Shown here piece by piece: positions 25,170 through 34,900 of a stretch of 64,000 nucleotides of DNA. The number at the start of each line of letters is the position of its first letter. The stretch's first letter is position 1. The position numbers were made by a program, and so were the translations under genes. The stretch covers positions 620,001-684,000 of the forward strand of contig NZ_SEWX01000005.1 in NCBI RefSeq assembly GCF_004307455.1, written 5' to 3'. The notes under the pieces were generated by a model, which had not been told where the DNA came from, did not search any database, and worked only from the letters and a program-made list of their open reading frames with translations. The DNA comes from Aquirufa nivalisilvae (GTDB taxonomy: Bacteria > Bacteroidota > Bacteroidia > Cytophagales > Spirosomataceae).

Positions 25170-26543
25170 TTAAGGATTGGTACCATGTTGGTCAATCAAA
25201 TAAATAATAGCGGCCATATTAACTGCCCCCAAAAGCAATTCTCTTTTATTCACATTCTCAAATACATCGGTTTTGGCATGGTGTAAATCAAAATACCGTT
25301 GACTATCAGGTATCAATCCCGATAAAACGATGGTAGGATTCACTTTAACCAAAGGCCCAATATCAGCACCTGTTCCTCCCAAAGTCAGTTCACCTCCAAA
25401 TGGCTTAAACAGGGGAGACCATGCTTGAAATTTCTTCCACTGTTCTTTGGAGCAGCTAATTCCTATGGATCTTGGCGTAAATCCACCTTCGTCACTTTCC
25501 AAAGCATAAATGTGTTTCTCTTGATTCATTTTTGCTTGATTGGCATATTCATTTCCTCCTCGCATACCATTCTCTTCATTGGCAAATAAAACAAAACGAA
25601 TCGTCCGTTTCGGTCGATAGTTGATGGCTTTCATTGTCCTAAGAATTTCCATGGTTTGCACAATACCCGCACCATCATCGTGGGCTCCCTCATTTATATC
25701 CCAACTATCCAAATGACCACCAACGGTAATAATTTCCTCTGGAAATTCAGAGCCCTTTAATTCAGCTACTACATTGTTTTCATCAGCATCGGGTAGGAAA
25801 AATCCATAAGTCTGTAACTGAACTCGAACCGTCGATTTTTTACATAATTCATACAATTCCTTGGCATCTTCAGGCCCTAAAGCGAGTGCTGGAATTTTGG
25901 GATAAGCCTCATCGTAGACCATACTACCTGTATGCGGCTCATTGTCGGTAGCTGTACTTAAGGAATGAATCATGACACCCACAGCTCCGTATTTAGCGGC
26001 ACGACTAGGTCCAACCCGACGAAATACGCCTGATTCAGCATAGGCTCTAAAAGTCTGGAATTTGGTTGGGTCAAATACACTATGAAAGTAAACCACTTTA
26101 CCTTTGATATCATCTTTCCGTTTTTCCATTTCATCGAAACTCGCAAAAGCTATGACTTCCGCTTCAATTAAACCATTGGATCCTAATGAATTTCCTAATG
26201 CAAGTGCTTTCATAGGACGCAATTGAGCTTTTCCATTGACGGCAGAAATAGCTGCAAAATCATTTCCACCTCGCTTCCAATTAGGGGTTTTTACTGCTTG
26301 GAAATAGACTTTATCTACCTGAAAAGCTTCTAAATTTCTTTTCCCCCAAATGGCAGCATTTTGTTGCTGGGGTGATCCAGCTAAACGACCTCCAATTTGT
26401 TTGGTTAATTCTCTCAATAAATCATAGGCTTTCCCATTCCTCATGATTTCATCGGCCATTTTCTTAATGTTCAAGCTATCTTGAGAAGATTGGGCTGTAG
26501 CAAAAAAAGGAACAGTAAAGAGTAAAATAAGTAGTTTGCGCAT
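25170..26543 (-). CDS. M28-family zinc aminopeptidase, secreted
   Basis: A 457-residue exported metallopeptidase (M28, Q-type carboxypeptidase/aminopeptidase group). A signal peptide ends at FFATA. A PA-like insert is seen around KVVYFHSVFD. The co-catalytic zinc site is visible: His and Asp in VGGHLDSWD, Asp in GAHDDGAG, Glu-Glu in LFANEENGMRGG, Asp in LESDEGG and the C-terminal His in DLHHAKTD. All ligands are present, so it should be active. It degrades peptides in the periplasm or outside the cell. It is transcribed divergently from the hydrolase-MFS-ADH operon across 217 nt and lies 75 nt upstream of the ThuA-like gene. Confidence 0.9.
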   Translation of the reverse strand: MRKLLILLFTVPFFATAQSSQDSLNIKKMADEIMRNGKAYDLLRELTKQIGGRLAGSPQQQNAAIWGKRNLEAFQVDKVYFQAVKTPNWKRGGNDFAAISAVNGKAQLRPMKALALGNSLGSNGLIEAEVIAFASFDEMEKRKDDIKGKVVYFHSVFDPTKFQTFRAYAESGVFRRVGPSRAAKYGAVGVMIHSLSTATDNEPHTGSMVYDEAYPKIPALALGPEDAKELYELCKKSTVRVQLQTYGFFLPDADENNVVAELKGSEFPEEIITVGGHLDSWDINEGAHDDGAGIVQTMEILRTMKAINYRPKRTIRFVLFANEENGMRGGNEYANQAKMNQEKHIYALESDEGGFTPRSIGISCSKEQWKKFQAWSPLFKPFGGELTLGGTGADIGPLVKVNPTIVLSGLIPDSQRYFDLHHAKTDVFENVNKRELLLGAVNMAAIIYLIDQHGTNP

Positions 26544-26760
26544 AGATGAATTCGTTTATTGAATGATAAATCTAAAAAACAATCAGGAATAAATTGACCT
26601 GTATCCATGATTCCACAATTTGCAAAAATGGGCATGGATATCCCCAAAGAACCTCATTCGTTTATTTTTAGGAATAAGGATATAAATATTCGTAGGAAAA
26701 AATGGTAAATTAGAAATTCAAAAATGGACAAAACCCTATAAATACCTAATCCTACTCAGC

Positions 26761-27870
26761 ATGAAGTATGTAATTCTATTTGCATTGGCCAGTTTTTCAC
26801 TCTTTGGTCAAATTGAAAAAAAAGATGTTGGAACTTTACTTGGAGGAACTTACCAAATCTTAATCCCCCAAAATTGGAATAAAAAATTGGTCATGTATGC
26901 CCATGGATACCAATTTCAAGGTCAAAAACCTCAAGAATCCAATGTTGGATTAGAAAAACGATTACAAGTATTTCTTGATCGTGGTTTTGCCATTGCGGCT
27001 TCGGATTATCCTGCGGTAGGCTTCGTATTACCCGAAGGCATCGATGCCACGGAGGAGTTACGACAAGCTTTTGTCAAAAACGTGGGAAAACCTGATTCAA
27101 CTTTTATGGTAGGTCATTCCATGGGAGGGGGAATTACCTTGGGAACGATGGAAAACTTTGGTGAAAATTACCATGGTGCTCTTCCATTATGTCCACTAGC
27201 TTCCAGACCCTATCTTCAATGCAGAAAAGAATACGATATGTATGCAACTTTTAATGGGCTTTTTCCAGGAATCATACCCAGCTTAAAAGATATATTCGAC
27301 ATTAACTCATCAGTAGGTTATGTCAATTTAGCCCAAGCTGGTCCAAAGATTGGCCAAATTATGAAAGCTATCATGGAAAAAGATTCTACTTTAGCTAAAG
27401 CCTTTGCCAAAAAATTTGATTTGAAATTAAAGGACCTTGGGGGATCACTATTCTTTAATCAAAATGTATTAAGAGATATTGCTGTCAGGTTAGGAGGTAA
27501 TCCGTTTGATAACTTACAAACAGTTTATACTGGATTTCCTGATGATTTATTGACTAATCAAGTCGCGGAGCGTTTACCTGCCACGAAAAACCCGAATCTA
27601 TTATTTTCTCGCTATGATCGTACTGGAAACATCAATAAGCCTGTACTCTTAGTTCATACTATTTATGATCAATTAATTCCTCCAAGTTATGCCGTAGTGA
27701 ATTATGAAAACATGGTGCATCAGCAACAAAAAGATCAATATTTTACCGTAAAATATACCAATGGACAGGCGCACTGTGCTTTTACTCCTCAACAAATGGC
27801 CACTTCATTTGACATATTGAGAAATTGGGTTAAAAATGGAGTTAAACCACAAGGAGGTTTTTTAAAATAA
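26761..27870 (+). CDS. Alpha/beta hydrolase, secreted
   Basis: A 369-residue serine hydrolase with a short signal peptide (to about SLFGQ). The nucleophile elbow is VGHSMGGG (Ser near residue 120). The acid is probably in HTIYDQLIPP and the catalytic His in NGQAHCAFTPQQ. A helical insert of about 100 residues between strands forms a lid. It overlaps the MFS gene by one base (TAATG), so the two are translationally coupled. The neighbouring AAHS-type transporter and alcohol dehydrogenase suggest it frees an organic or aromatic acid or alcohol from an ester outside the cytoplasm (inference). Confidence 0.8.
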   Translation: MKYVILFALASFSLFGQIEKKDVGTLLGGTYQILIPQNWNKKLVMYAHGYQFQGQKPQESNVGLEKRLQVFLDRGFAIAASDYPAVGFVLPEGIDATEELRQAFVKNVGKPDSTFMVGHSMGGGITLGTMENFGENYHGALPLCPLASRPYLQCRKEYDMYATFNGLFPGIIPSLKDIFDINSSVGYVNLAQAGPKIGQIMKAIMEKDSTLAKAFAKKFDLKLKDLGGSLFFNQNVLRDIAVRLGGNPFDNLQTVYTGFPDDLLTNQVAERLPATKNPNLLFSRYDRTGNINKPVLLVHTIYDQLIPPSYAVVNYENMVHQQQKDQYFTVKYTNGQAHCAFTPQQMATSFDILRNWVKNGVKPQGGFLK

Positions 27871-29075
27871 TGGAGGATCAAATCAAACTACAGTCGAGTG
27901 CTCCCATGTCGGGATTTCAGGTCTTAATGGTGGCTTTATGTTTTTTTATGAATTTCAATGACGGAATAGACGTTTTAATTGTGTCTTTTTCTAGCTCTGA
28001 AATCATCCGGGAATTTGGTCTATCCAAAACAGAAATGGGCTATATTTTTAGTGCAGGATTGGCTGGAATGACCTTGGGTTGCTTTTCATTAGCACCATTG
28101 GCCGACAAATACGGCAGAAGGAAAATCTTTTTGATTTCTTTGCTCATGATAAGCCTAGGGATGTTTGGCGTGGCATTTGCACAAGCCTATGTACCTATTT
28201 TGGCATGGCGTTTCTTAACAGGCTTAGGCATTGGAGGGATTTTACCTACCATTGCCACTACGGCGGCAGAATATTCAAATGACAAATACCGAGATTTTAA
28301 TGTAGGTTTAATTCAAGCAGGCTGGCCCATTGGAGCCATTTTAACAGGCCTCATCTGTGCTGATTTAATTCCTTTAAAGGGATGGCATTATGCCTTCTTT
28401 CTAGCAGGTTGTTTTTCAGCTATGATGACAGTTTTGGTATTCTTTGTGATGAAAGATTCAGAGGAATTTCAAAGTAAAAAAATAGAAGAGCAAGGAGTTA
28501 AAGTGCTCCTAACAGAGGAACTAAAACCCAATACTTGGCGACTTTGGTTAGCGGCATTTTTTGGCTTTATGACCTTATATACTGTTATGAGTTGGGTTCC
28601 TACCATTGCCAAAGATTCAGGAATGCCCTTTGAATTAGCTACTTATGTAGGCATTTCCCTCAATATTGGAGCAGCCATTGGTTCTTCTTCCATTGGTGCA
28701 TTAGGCTCTAAATTCGGATTGAAGAAAACCCATTTTATTTACATGCTCTCGGCCTTTACGGTCATGCAATTATATGCCTTTTTACCTCTTAATACCGTGC
28801 TAATATTCATATTAGTAATGTTCATTGGAGTATTTGCTCAAGGCGGATTTAATGGTATTTGGCCGATATTATCCCGTATTTATCCTACATCCATTCGTGC
28901 TACAGGAGTGGGCTACACCGTAGGTATTGGTCGGCTTGGAGCCATTTTAGGGCCGGCAGTATTCGGTATTTTATCAGATAGCCACGTGGGTAACACCGTA
29001 TTATTTGTTTTATTTTCTTTACCACTATTAGTGATGGGTTTGATCATTCGAACCTTACCTTCTCAAAAATTATGA
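27870..29075 (+). CDS. MFS transporter, aromatic acid:H+ symporter (AAHS)-like
   Basis: A 401-residue, 12-helix major facilitator. TM1 contains FNDGIDVLIVSF, the D-G-x-D motif of aromatic acid:H+ symporters (PcaK/BenK). The loop 2-3 signature is LAPLADKYGRRKIF and TM4 has RFLTGLGIGG. It likely imports a carboxylate with protons. The start codon overlaps the hydrolase stop, and its own 3' end overlaps the alcohol dehydrogenase gene by 4 nt, giving a tight three-gene operon. Substrate specificity cannot be set from sequence; sugar-acid carriers share some of the motifs. Confidence 0.83.
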   Translation: MEDQIKLQSSAPMSGFQVLMVALCFFMNFNDGIDVLIVSFSSSEIIREFGLSKTEMGYIFSAGLAGMTLGCFSLAPLADKYGRRKIFLISLLMISLGMFGVAFAQAYVPILAWRFLTGLGIGGILPTIATTAAEYSNDKYRDFNVGLIQAGWPIGAILTGLICADLIPLKGWHYAFFLAGCFSAMMTVLVFFVMKDSEEFQSKKIEEQGVKVLLTEELKPNTWRLWLAAFFGFMTLYTVMSWVPTIAKDSGMPFELATYVGISLNIGAAIGSSSIGALGSKFGLKKTHFIYMLSAFTVMQLYAFLPLNTVLIFILVMFIGVFAQGGFNGIWPILSRIYPTSIRATGVGYTVGIGRLGAILGPAVFGILSDSHVGNTVLFVLFSLPLLVMGLIIRTLPSQKL

Positions 29076-30070
29076 AAGCTGCCGTATTAGAAAAACCAAA
29101 CTATATTCAGGTCCAAAATCTTGAAAAACCCATTCCAAAAGCGAATGAAATATTGATTCGATTGAAATCAACCGGGATTTGTGGTTCAGATGTACATTTA
29201 TTCCTAGGCGATCGACTGTTGCCCGTTCCAACTGTTCTTGGTCATGAAGGACTTGGATGGGTTGAGGCAATGGGTTCTCAAGTGACTGGTTTTCAATTAG
29301 GGCAACGAGTGGTGATTGAACCTAATATTCCCTGCGGTTCATGTCGATTTTGTTTACAAGATAAAGGAAACATTTGCCCAAATAAACAAGTCATTGGCGT
29401 AAATTCTCCCGGTTGTTTTGCTGAATACATCTGTTTAGACGCTGATTTTTGCTGGAAATTACCTGATTCCATCTCAGATGAAGATGCTGTTTGTATTGAA
29501 CCATTAGCCGTTGCCGTGCATGCCTTGCAAGTAAGCTCTGCTTTACCTAATCAACACATAGCAGTATTCGGGTTAGGAGCTATTGGATTATTGCTCTGCC
29601 AACTAGCACTGACCAAGGGCTACCAAGTTTGGGTAAAGGATTTAAATGAAGATAAACAAAACATGGCGAAGGTCATGGGAGCAGGAATATTGCCCAAAGA
29701 AGACTTAGAGTCATTTTTATATAATCAAGAGATTGTAGCCATTTTTGATTGTGTAGGCGTAGCCAAGGCCACTAATTTAATCTTAGAAACAGCTCCTAGA
29801 GGATCTGAAATTATCTTAGTAGGACTAGCCAATGAGTTAGCTCAGTTTATACCTTTAAAAATCGCTAGAGAAGGGATTTCCATTTTACCTTCCATCATAT
29901 ACGACCACCCCAATGATTTTGCCGAAACCATTGAATTAATTGCTCAGAATAAAATTCATCCAGGCAAAATTATATCCGAACGATTCCCATTGGATAGGAT
30001 AGAGGATGCCATGACTTTGGCTGTGAGTGGAAAAGCAACTAAGGTTGTTTTGGATATTAATAATCAATAA
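29072..30070 (+). CDS. Zinc-dependent alcohol/polyol dehydrogenase (MDR)
   Basis: A 332-residue zinc alcohol dehydrogenase of the sorbitol/threonine dehydrogenase type. The catalytic zinc residues are Cys in STGICGSDVH and His-Glu in LGHEGLGW; the structural zinc has four cysteines in CGSCRFCLQDKGNIC. The coenzyme motif is VFGLGAIGLLLCQ. It is complete. The gene overlaps the MFS gene by 4 nt and ends the operon; a weak hairpin lies at 30103-30125. It probably oxidises the alcohol released or imported by the upstream genes (inference). Confidence 0.87.
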   Translation: MKAAVLEKPNYIQVQNLEKPIPKANEILIRLKSTGICGSDVHLFLGDRLLPVPTVLGHEGLGWVEAMGSQVTGFQLGQRVVIEPNIPCGSCRFCLQDKGNICPNKQVIGVNSPGCFAEYICLDADFCWKLPDSISDEDAVCIEPLAVAVHALQVSSALPNQHIAVFGLGAIGLLLCQLALTKGYQVWVKDLNEDKQNMAKVMGAGILPKEDLESFLYNQEIVAIFDCVGVAKATNLILETAPRGSEIILVGLANELAQFIPLKIAREGISILPSIIYDHPNDFAETIELIAQNKIHPGKIISERFPLDRIEDAMTLAVSGKATKVVLDINNQ

Positions 30071-30102
30071 AACGACGTTAAAACGAGTCCAAGCAAAAAT
30101 CA

Positions 30103-30125
30103 AATCAAAGCTTTAAAGCTTGATT
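30103..30125 (+). terminator. Possible hairpin at the end of the hydrolase-MFS-ADH operon
   Basis: The sequence reads as AATCAA-a-GCTTTAAAGC-TTGATT, an inverted repeat with one bulged base, 33 nt after the stop. It is not followed by a clear T-run, so termination activity is uncertain. Confidence 0.35.
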
Positions 30126-30259
30126 ATCAATTGATTTCATCCTAATTACTTCTTGAAAGAATAATAAAACAGAATTATTTTCGTTTCGAAAAATATAATT
30201 ATGTTTATTTGACGTTTTGCTATTACATTTGCAAACAATTAACATACCATTCGTTTTCT

Positions 30260-30688
30260 ATGCTTTCATCAGTTAAAAACAAACATGTAGCCCTTGTTTT
30301 CACTGTTCTATGCAGCTTTGGTATATTTTTATCCTCTAGCTTCGCACATAAGCAATCTTTTAATAAATTAGATTTTTCCAATATATCCTTCCAAGAGGGT
30401 ATATCTTCATTTTCTACAAATACATCTTTTTCGGATTTACATTTACTGGCAAATCCAGTAAATACCCATCAATCTTTCACTCCTTTAGTTGATTTTGAGA
30501 TTGAAGAAGATGAAGAATGCTCAGGATTTAAAAAAAGCTTTAAATCCTATCTATCTTCTCTTAATTCATTTCGTGTACCCGGTTTAAATTCTGTATTTAA
30601 ATCCGCAAGGAAGGTTCATTACACCAATTCCCTTCCTTCATTTACAAAACTCCCTTTATATATTAAGAATCAGGTTTTTCTAATTTGA
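30260..30688 (+). CDS. Small exported protein of unknown function
   Basis: Not recognised. It has 142 residues from the chosen ATG at 30260, with an N-terminal signal-like stretch (HVALVFTVLCSFGIFLSSSF), a low-complexity Ser/Phe-rich middle, an acidic patch EIEEDEE and a basic C-terminus. An in-frame ATG at 30209 would add 17 residues but overlaps a TACATTTG promoter-like box (30224-30231), so the later start is preferred. No neighbour overlaps it; it is an isolated transcription unit between the dehydrogenase gene and the efflux operon. It could be a lineage-restricted envelope peptide. Confidence 0.5.
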   Translation: MLSSVKNKHVALVFTVLCSFGIFLSSSFAHKQSFNKLDFSNISFQEGISSFSTNTSFSDLHLLANPVNTHQSFTPLVDFEIEEDEECSGFKKSFKSYLSSLNSFRVPGLNSVFKSARKVHYTNSLPSFTKLPLYIKNQVFLI

Positions 30689-30766
30689 TTACCCCCTTTT
30701 CGTTCCAATTTATTTACGCGGTTTTAGATCAAGATCAGTCGTAAAATAGCTTCATGCTAAAAACCA

Positions 30767-30790
30767 AGCTTGGTATCTATATACCAAGCT
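30767..30790. promoter_or_regulatory. Perfect palindrome upstream of the efflux operon (operator candidate)
   Basis: Arms AGCTTGGTAT and ATACCAAGCT are exact complements around a four-base CTAT spacer. The site lies 37 nt before the adaptor start codon and has no T-run, so an operator or a 5'-leader stem fits better than a terminator. No repressor gene is adjacent. Confidence 0.5.
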
Positions 30791-30827
30791 GTCAAAACAA
30801 TTATTACATATTTTATTAGAAAAAGAA

Positions 30828-31913
30828 ATGAATAAATTCATCATGTTCATTGTGGCCTGCTGTGCCATCTATTTGACTGCTTGCACGAGTCATAAGGAAG
30901 AAGAAAAAGAAGAAGTAACAAAATACATCGTTACGAGTACGCTAAAGACCGATACATCCATTACTCGCCAGTATGTTTGTCAAATTCGCGCTATTCAGCA
31001 TATTGAATTGAGAGCGCTGGAAAAAGGGTATTTACAAAATATTTACGTGGATGAAGGACAGCTAGTCAAAAAGGGGCAAATCATGTTTAAAATTATGCCC
31101 ATGCTCTATAATGCTGAAATGCAAAAAGCACAAGCTGAAGCTGATTTTGCTGCTATTGAGTATCAAAATACCAAGCAGTTGAGCGATAAAAATGTGGTAT
31201 CAGTGAATGAATTGGCTTTGGCTAAAGCTAAATTAAATAAGGCTAAAGCTGAATTATTGCTCGCGCAAACCCATTTACAATTCACTGAAATCAAAGCTCC
31301 TTTCACTGGTATTATGGATCATTTCCAAGTCAGATTAGGTAGTTTAATCAATGAAGGTGACTTACTAACAACCCTCTCAGACAACAGTCAAATGTGGGTC
31401 TATTTTAATGTTCCAGAAGCTGAATATTTGAATTATAAGACTAATAAGACTCAGGAGAATTTGGTGAAAGTGAACCTATTGATGGCAAATAATCAATTAT
31501 TCAAACATCCGGGAATTGTCAAAACAATTGAGGCTGATTTTAATAATGAAACAGGGAATATTGCCTTTAGAGCTACTTTTCCTAATCCTGAAAATCTTTT
31601 ACGACATGGGGAAACGGGTAACATTGAGATGAACATCCCCTTAAATAACGCTATTATCATTCCTCAAAAAGCCACGTATGAGGTCTTGGAAAAGAAATAT
31701 GTTTTTGTGTTAGATAAAAATAACCAGGTGCATTCGCGAGAAATCACAATTGGGGCCGAAATGCCAGATTTATATGTCATCAGCGATGGACTTAAAGGAG
31801 ATGAAAAAATACTACTTGAGGGTATTCGTAAGGTGAAAGAAAATGACAAGATCAGCTATAAATATGAAGATCCTAAAATGGTCATTAAGAATCTCAAGGT
31901 ATACGTTGAATAA
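30828..31913 (+). CDS. RND efflux periplasmic adaptor (AcrA/MexA-like lipoprotein)
   Basis: Membrane-fusion protein of 361 residues bridging the inner-membrane pump and the outer-membrane channel. A lipobox LTAC at about residues 16-19 makes it a lipoprotein. In order: beta-barrel/lipoyl half (YLQNIYVDEGQLVKKGQIMFKI), a short coiled-coil hairpin rich in Ala/Lys/Glu (about 95-145), the second lipoyl half (FTEIKAPFTGIMDHF), a beta-barrel domain and a membrane-proximal domain. It is the first gene of a complete tripartite operon with the pump 23 nt downstream. An exact palindrome sits upstream at 30767-30790. Confidence 0.9.
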   Translation: MNKFIMFIVACCAIYLTACTSHKEEEKEEVTKYIVTSTLKTDTSITRQYVCQIRAIQHIELRALEKGYLQNIYVDEGQLVKKGQIMFKIMPMLYNAEMQKAQAEADFAAIEYQNTKQLSDKNVVSVNELALAKAKLNKAKAELLLAQTHLQFTEIKAPFTGIMDHFQVRLGSLINEGDLLTTLSDNSQMWVYFNVPEAEYLNYKTNKTQENLVKVNLLMANNQLFKHPGIVKTIEADFNNETGNIAFRATFPNPENLLRHGETGNIEMNIPLNNAIIIPQKATYEVLEKKYVFVLDKNNQVHSREITIGAEMPDLYVISDGLKGDEKILLEGIRKVKENDKISYKYEDPKMVIKNLKVYVE

Positions 31914-31936
31914 TCTAACAAATAAACGAAAAGAAT

Positions 31937-34900
31937 ATGTTTAGCAAATTCATTCAAAGGCCAGTTTTGGCTATAGTTATATCGCTTGTCATCTTATTTG
32001 TAGGATTTTTAGCTATCAAAAGTCTGCCTACTTCTCAATTTCCAGAAGTAGCTCCACCGGTAGTTATGGTATCTGCTTCTTATCCAGGAGCAAGTGCCAA
32101 ATCACTGGCTGAATCGGTTATTATCCCTTTGGAACAGTCCATCAATGGAGCCTGGGGAATGCGATACATGACTTCGGATGCGACAAGTGCTGGTGAGGCC
32201 AACATTCAGGTGGTTTTTAATCCCGGAACTGACATTAATCAAGCATTGGTTCAAGTCTCAAATCGGGTTCAGCAAGTTACAAATCGCCTACCTACTTTGG
32301 TACAGCGAGAAGGAGTGGTGATTACACCCGTAATTCCTAGTATGCTCATGTATGTCAATCTCTACAGCAAGGATAAAAATGCCAATATGAAATTTTTATT
32401 CAACTATGCAGGGGTGAATATGGTGCCAGAACTTCAAAGAATCAATGGAATTGGACAAGTAAGAATATTGGGTAGTCGACAATATGCCATGCGGGTTTGG
32501 TTAAATCCAGATAGAATGAGGGCATATAATGTTTCTCCAGATGATATCATGGAAGCATTAAGTGATCAAAGTATCATTGGTAAACCTGGTAGAATTGGTC
32601 GTGGTGACAGTAAACAGGCGGAAGCTTTGGAATATGTGATGACCTATACAGACCGTTTTAATGATCCAAAACAATATGAAAATGTGATCATTCGAGCTAA
32701 TCCCAATGGAGAGATTCTTCGGTTAAAAGATATTGCAACCGTTTCACTGGGAAGTGAGTATTACGATATTTATTCTAACATGAATGGCCATCCATCTGCC
32801 GCTTTAGTCTTAAAGCAAACTTATGGAAGTAATGCCAGTGAAGTAATCGGACAAGTAAAAGATAAACTAGAACAACTAAAAAAATCATTTCCTCCGGGAA
32901 TGGAATATGAAATTAGTTATGACGTTTCTAATTTCTTGGATGCATCTATTGAAAATGTGATGCATACACTTAGGGATGCCTTCATATTAGTAGCCCTAGT
33001 TGTTTTTATATTTCTAGGAGATTGGCGGTCTACCATTGTACCCATATTAGCAGTACCTGTATCCCTGATAGGGGCATTCTTTTGCATGCAACTATTCGGA
33101 CTTACCATCAACATGGTAACATTATTTGCGCTTGTATTGGCTATTGGTATTGTCGTCGATGATGCAATCGTCGTCGTGGAAGCCGTCCATGCCAAAATGG
33201 AAGAAGAGAACCTGTCTCCTTACAATGCAGTAAGAAAAGTAATTGGAGAAATCAGTGGTGCAGTTATTGCCATCACCTTATTGATGGTTTCTGTTTTTGT
33301 TCCAGTTTCATTCATGACAGGACCTGTTGGAACCTTTTACAGACAATTTTCTATCACCATGGCCTCTTCCATCGTGATATCTGGTATTGTTGCCCTTACA
33401 GTAACACCCGTTCTTTGTGCCATGATTTTAAAGAATAATCATGGAAAACCAAGGAAAAAGACCTGGATGAATCGAATATTGGATGGCTTTAATCATTGGT
33501 TTGAAAAATTGACAGGTAAATATGTTTGGATTTTAAAGGCTATTACCCACCGTAAATTTGTAACCATAGGTTTATTTGGAATTTTTGCCATTGGTATATT
33601 GGGCGTAAGTCAAAGCTTGCCTTCTGGTTTTATACCGAGTGAAGACCAAGGAATGTTGTATGCCATCATTCAGACACCTCCAGGTTCAACGCTGGAAAGA
33701 ACCAATGATTTATCTAACAAACTGGTTTCTATCATTCAAAAAGTAGAAGGAGTTAAATCTGTTTCATCTATTGCTGGATATGAAGTCTTGACAGAAGGAC
33801 GTGGTTCAAATGCCGGTACTTGCTTAATCAATCTAAAACCTTGGAATGAGCGAGAACATTCGGTAAGTGAAATCATTGCAGAATTAGAGCAAAAATCAAA
33901 AGAAATCCCTGGGGCAACCATTGAGTTTTTTGATCCGCCAGCCGTTCCTGGTTTTGGTGCAGCAGGTGGTTTTGCCTTGCAGTTATTAGATAAAACCAAT
34001 AGTGGGGACTACAAACAGCTAGAAAAGGTCACGACGGATTTTATGAGTGAATTAAGAAAGCGCAAAGAAATAACGGGTTTATTCACGTTTTTTAGTGCTA
34101 ATTATCCTCAATATGAAATTGAAATTGATAATCAAGCTGCCATGCAAAAAGGCGTCTCGATTAACAATGCCATGAATACACTATCCATTTTTGTAGGTAG
34201 TACTTATGAGCTAGGTTTCATTAAATACCAACGTTTTTTCAAGGTATTTGTCCAAGCTGCGCCCGAATTCAGAAAACTACCGACTGACGTCATGAATTTG
34301 TACGTTAAAAATAATCGGGATGAAATGGTACCTTTTTCTGCTTTCATGAAAATTAAAAAGAAACAAGGGGCCAATGAAATCAATCGATATAATATGTACA
34401 ATACTTCCGCTATCAGAGGAGGTCCTGCCAGAGGTTATAGCAGTGGGGAAGCGATAAAAGCAGTACAAGAAGTAGCTGCTAAAACCTTACCTAATGGCTA
34501 TGATATAGATTGGGCAGCACTATCTTATGATGAAACTAGGAGAGGGAATGAAGCCATTTATATATTCCTGGTGGTTTTATTGTTTGTGTATTTTGTATTA
34601 GCTGCACAATATGAAAGCTTCATTATTCCTTTGTCTGTCATTTTCTCATTGCCAGCTGGAATATTTGGATCCTTTCTATTAATCAAGGGAATGGGACTCG
34701 CCAACGATATCTACGCTCAAGTAGGACTAGTCATGTTGGTAGGTTTATTGGGTAAAAATGCTGTCCTGATTGTGGAATTTGCTGTTCAAAAACAGCAACA
34801 GGGATTCACCGTACTAGAAGCAGCTATAGAAGGAGCCAAAGTACGTTTTCGTCCTATCTTAATGACCTCATTTGCCTTCATTGCTGGTCTAATTCCCTTA

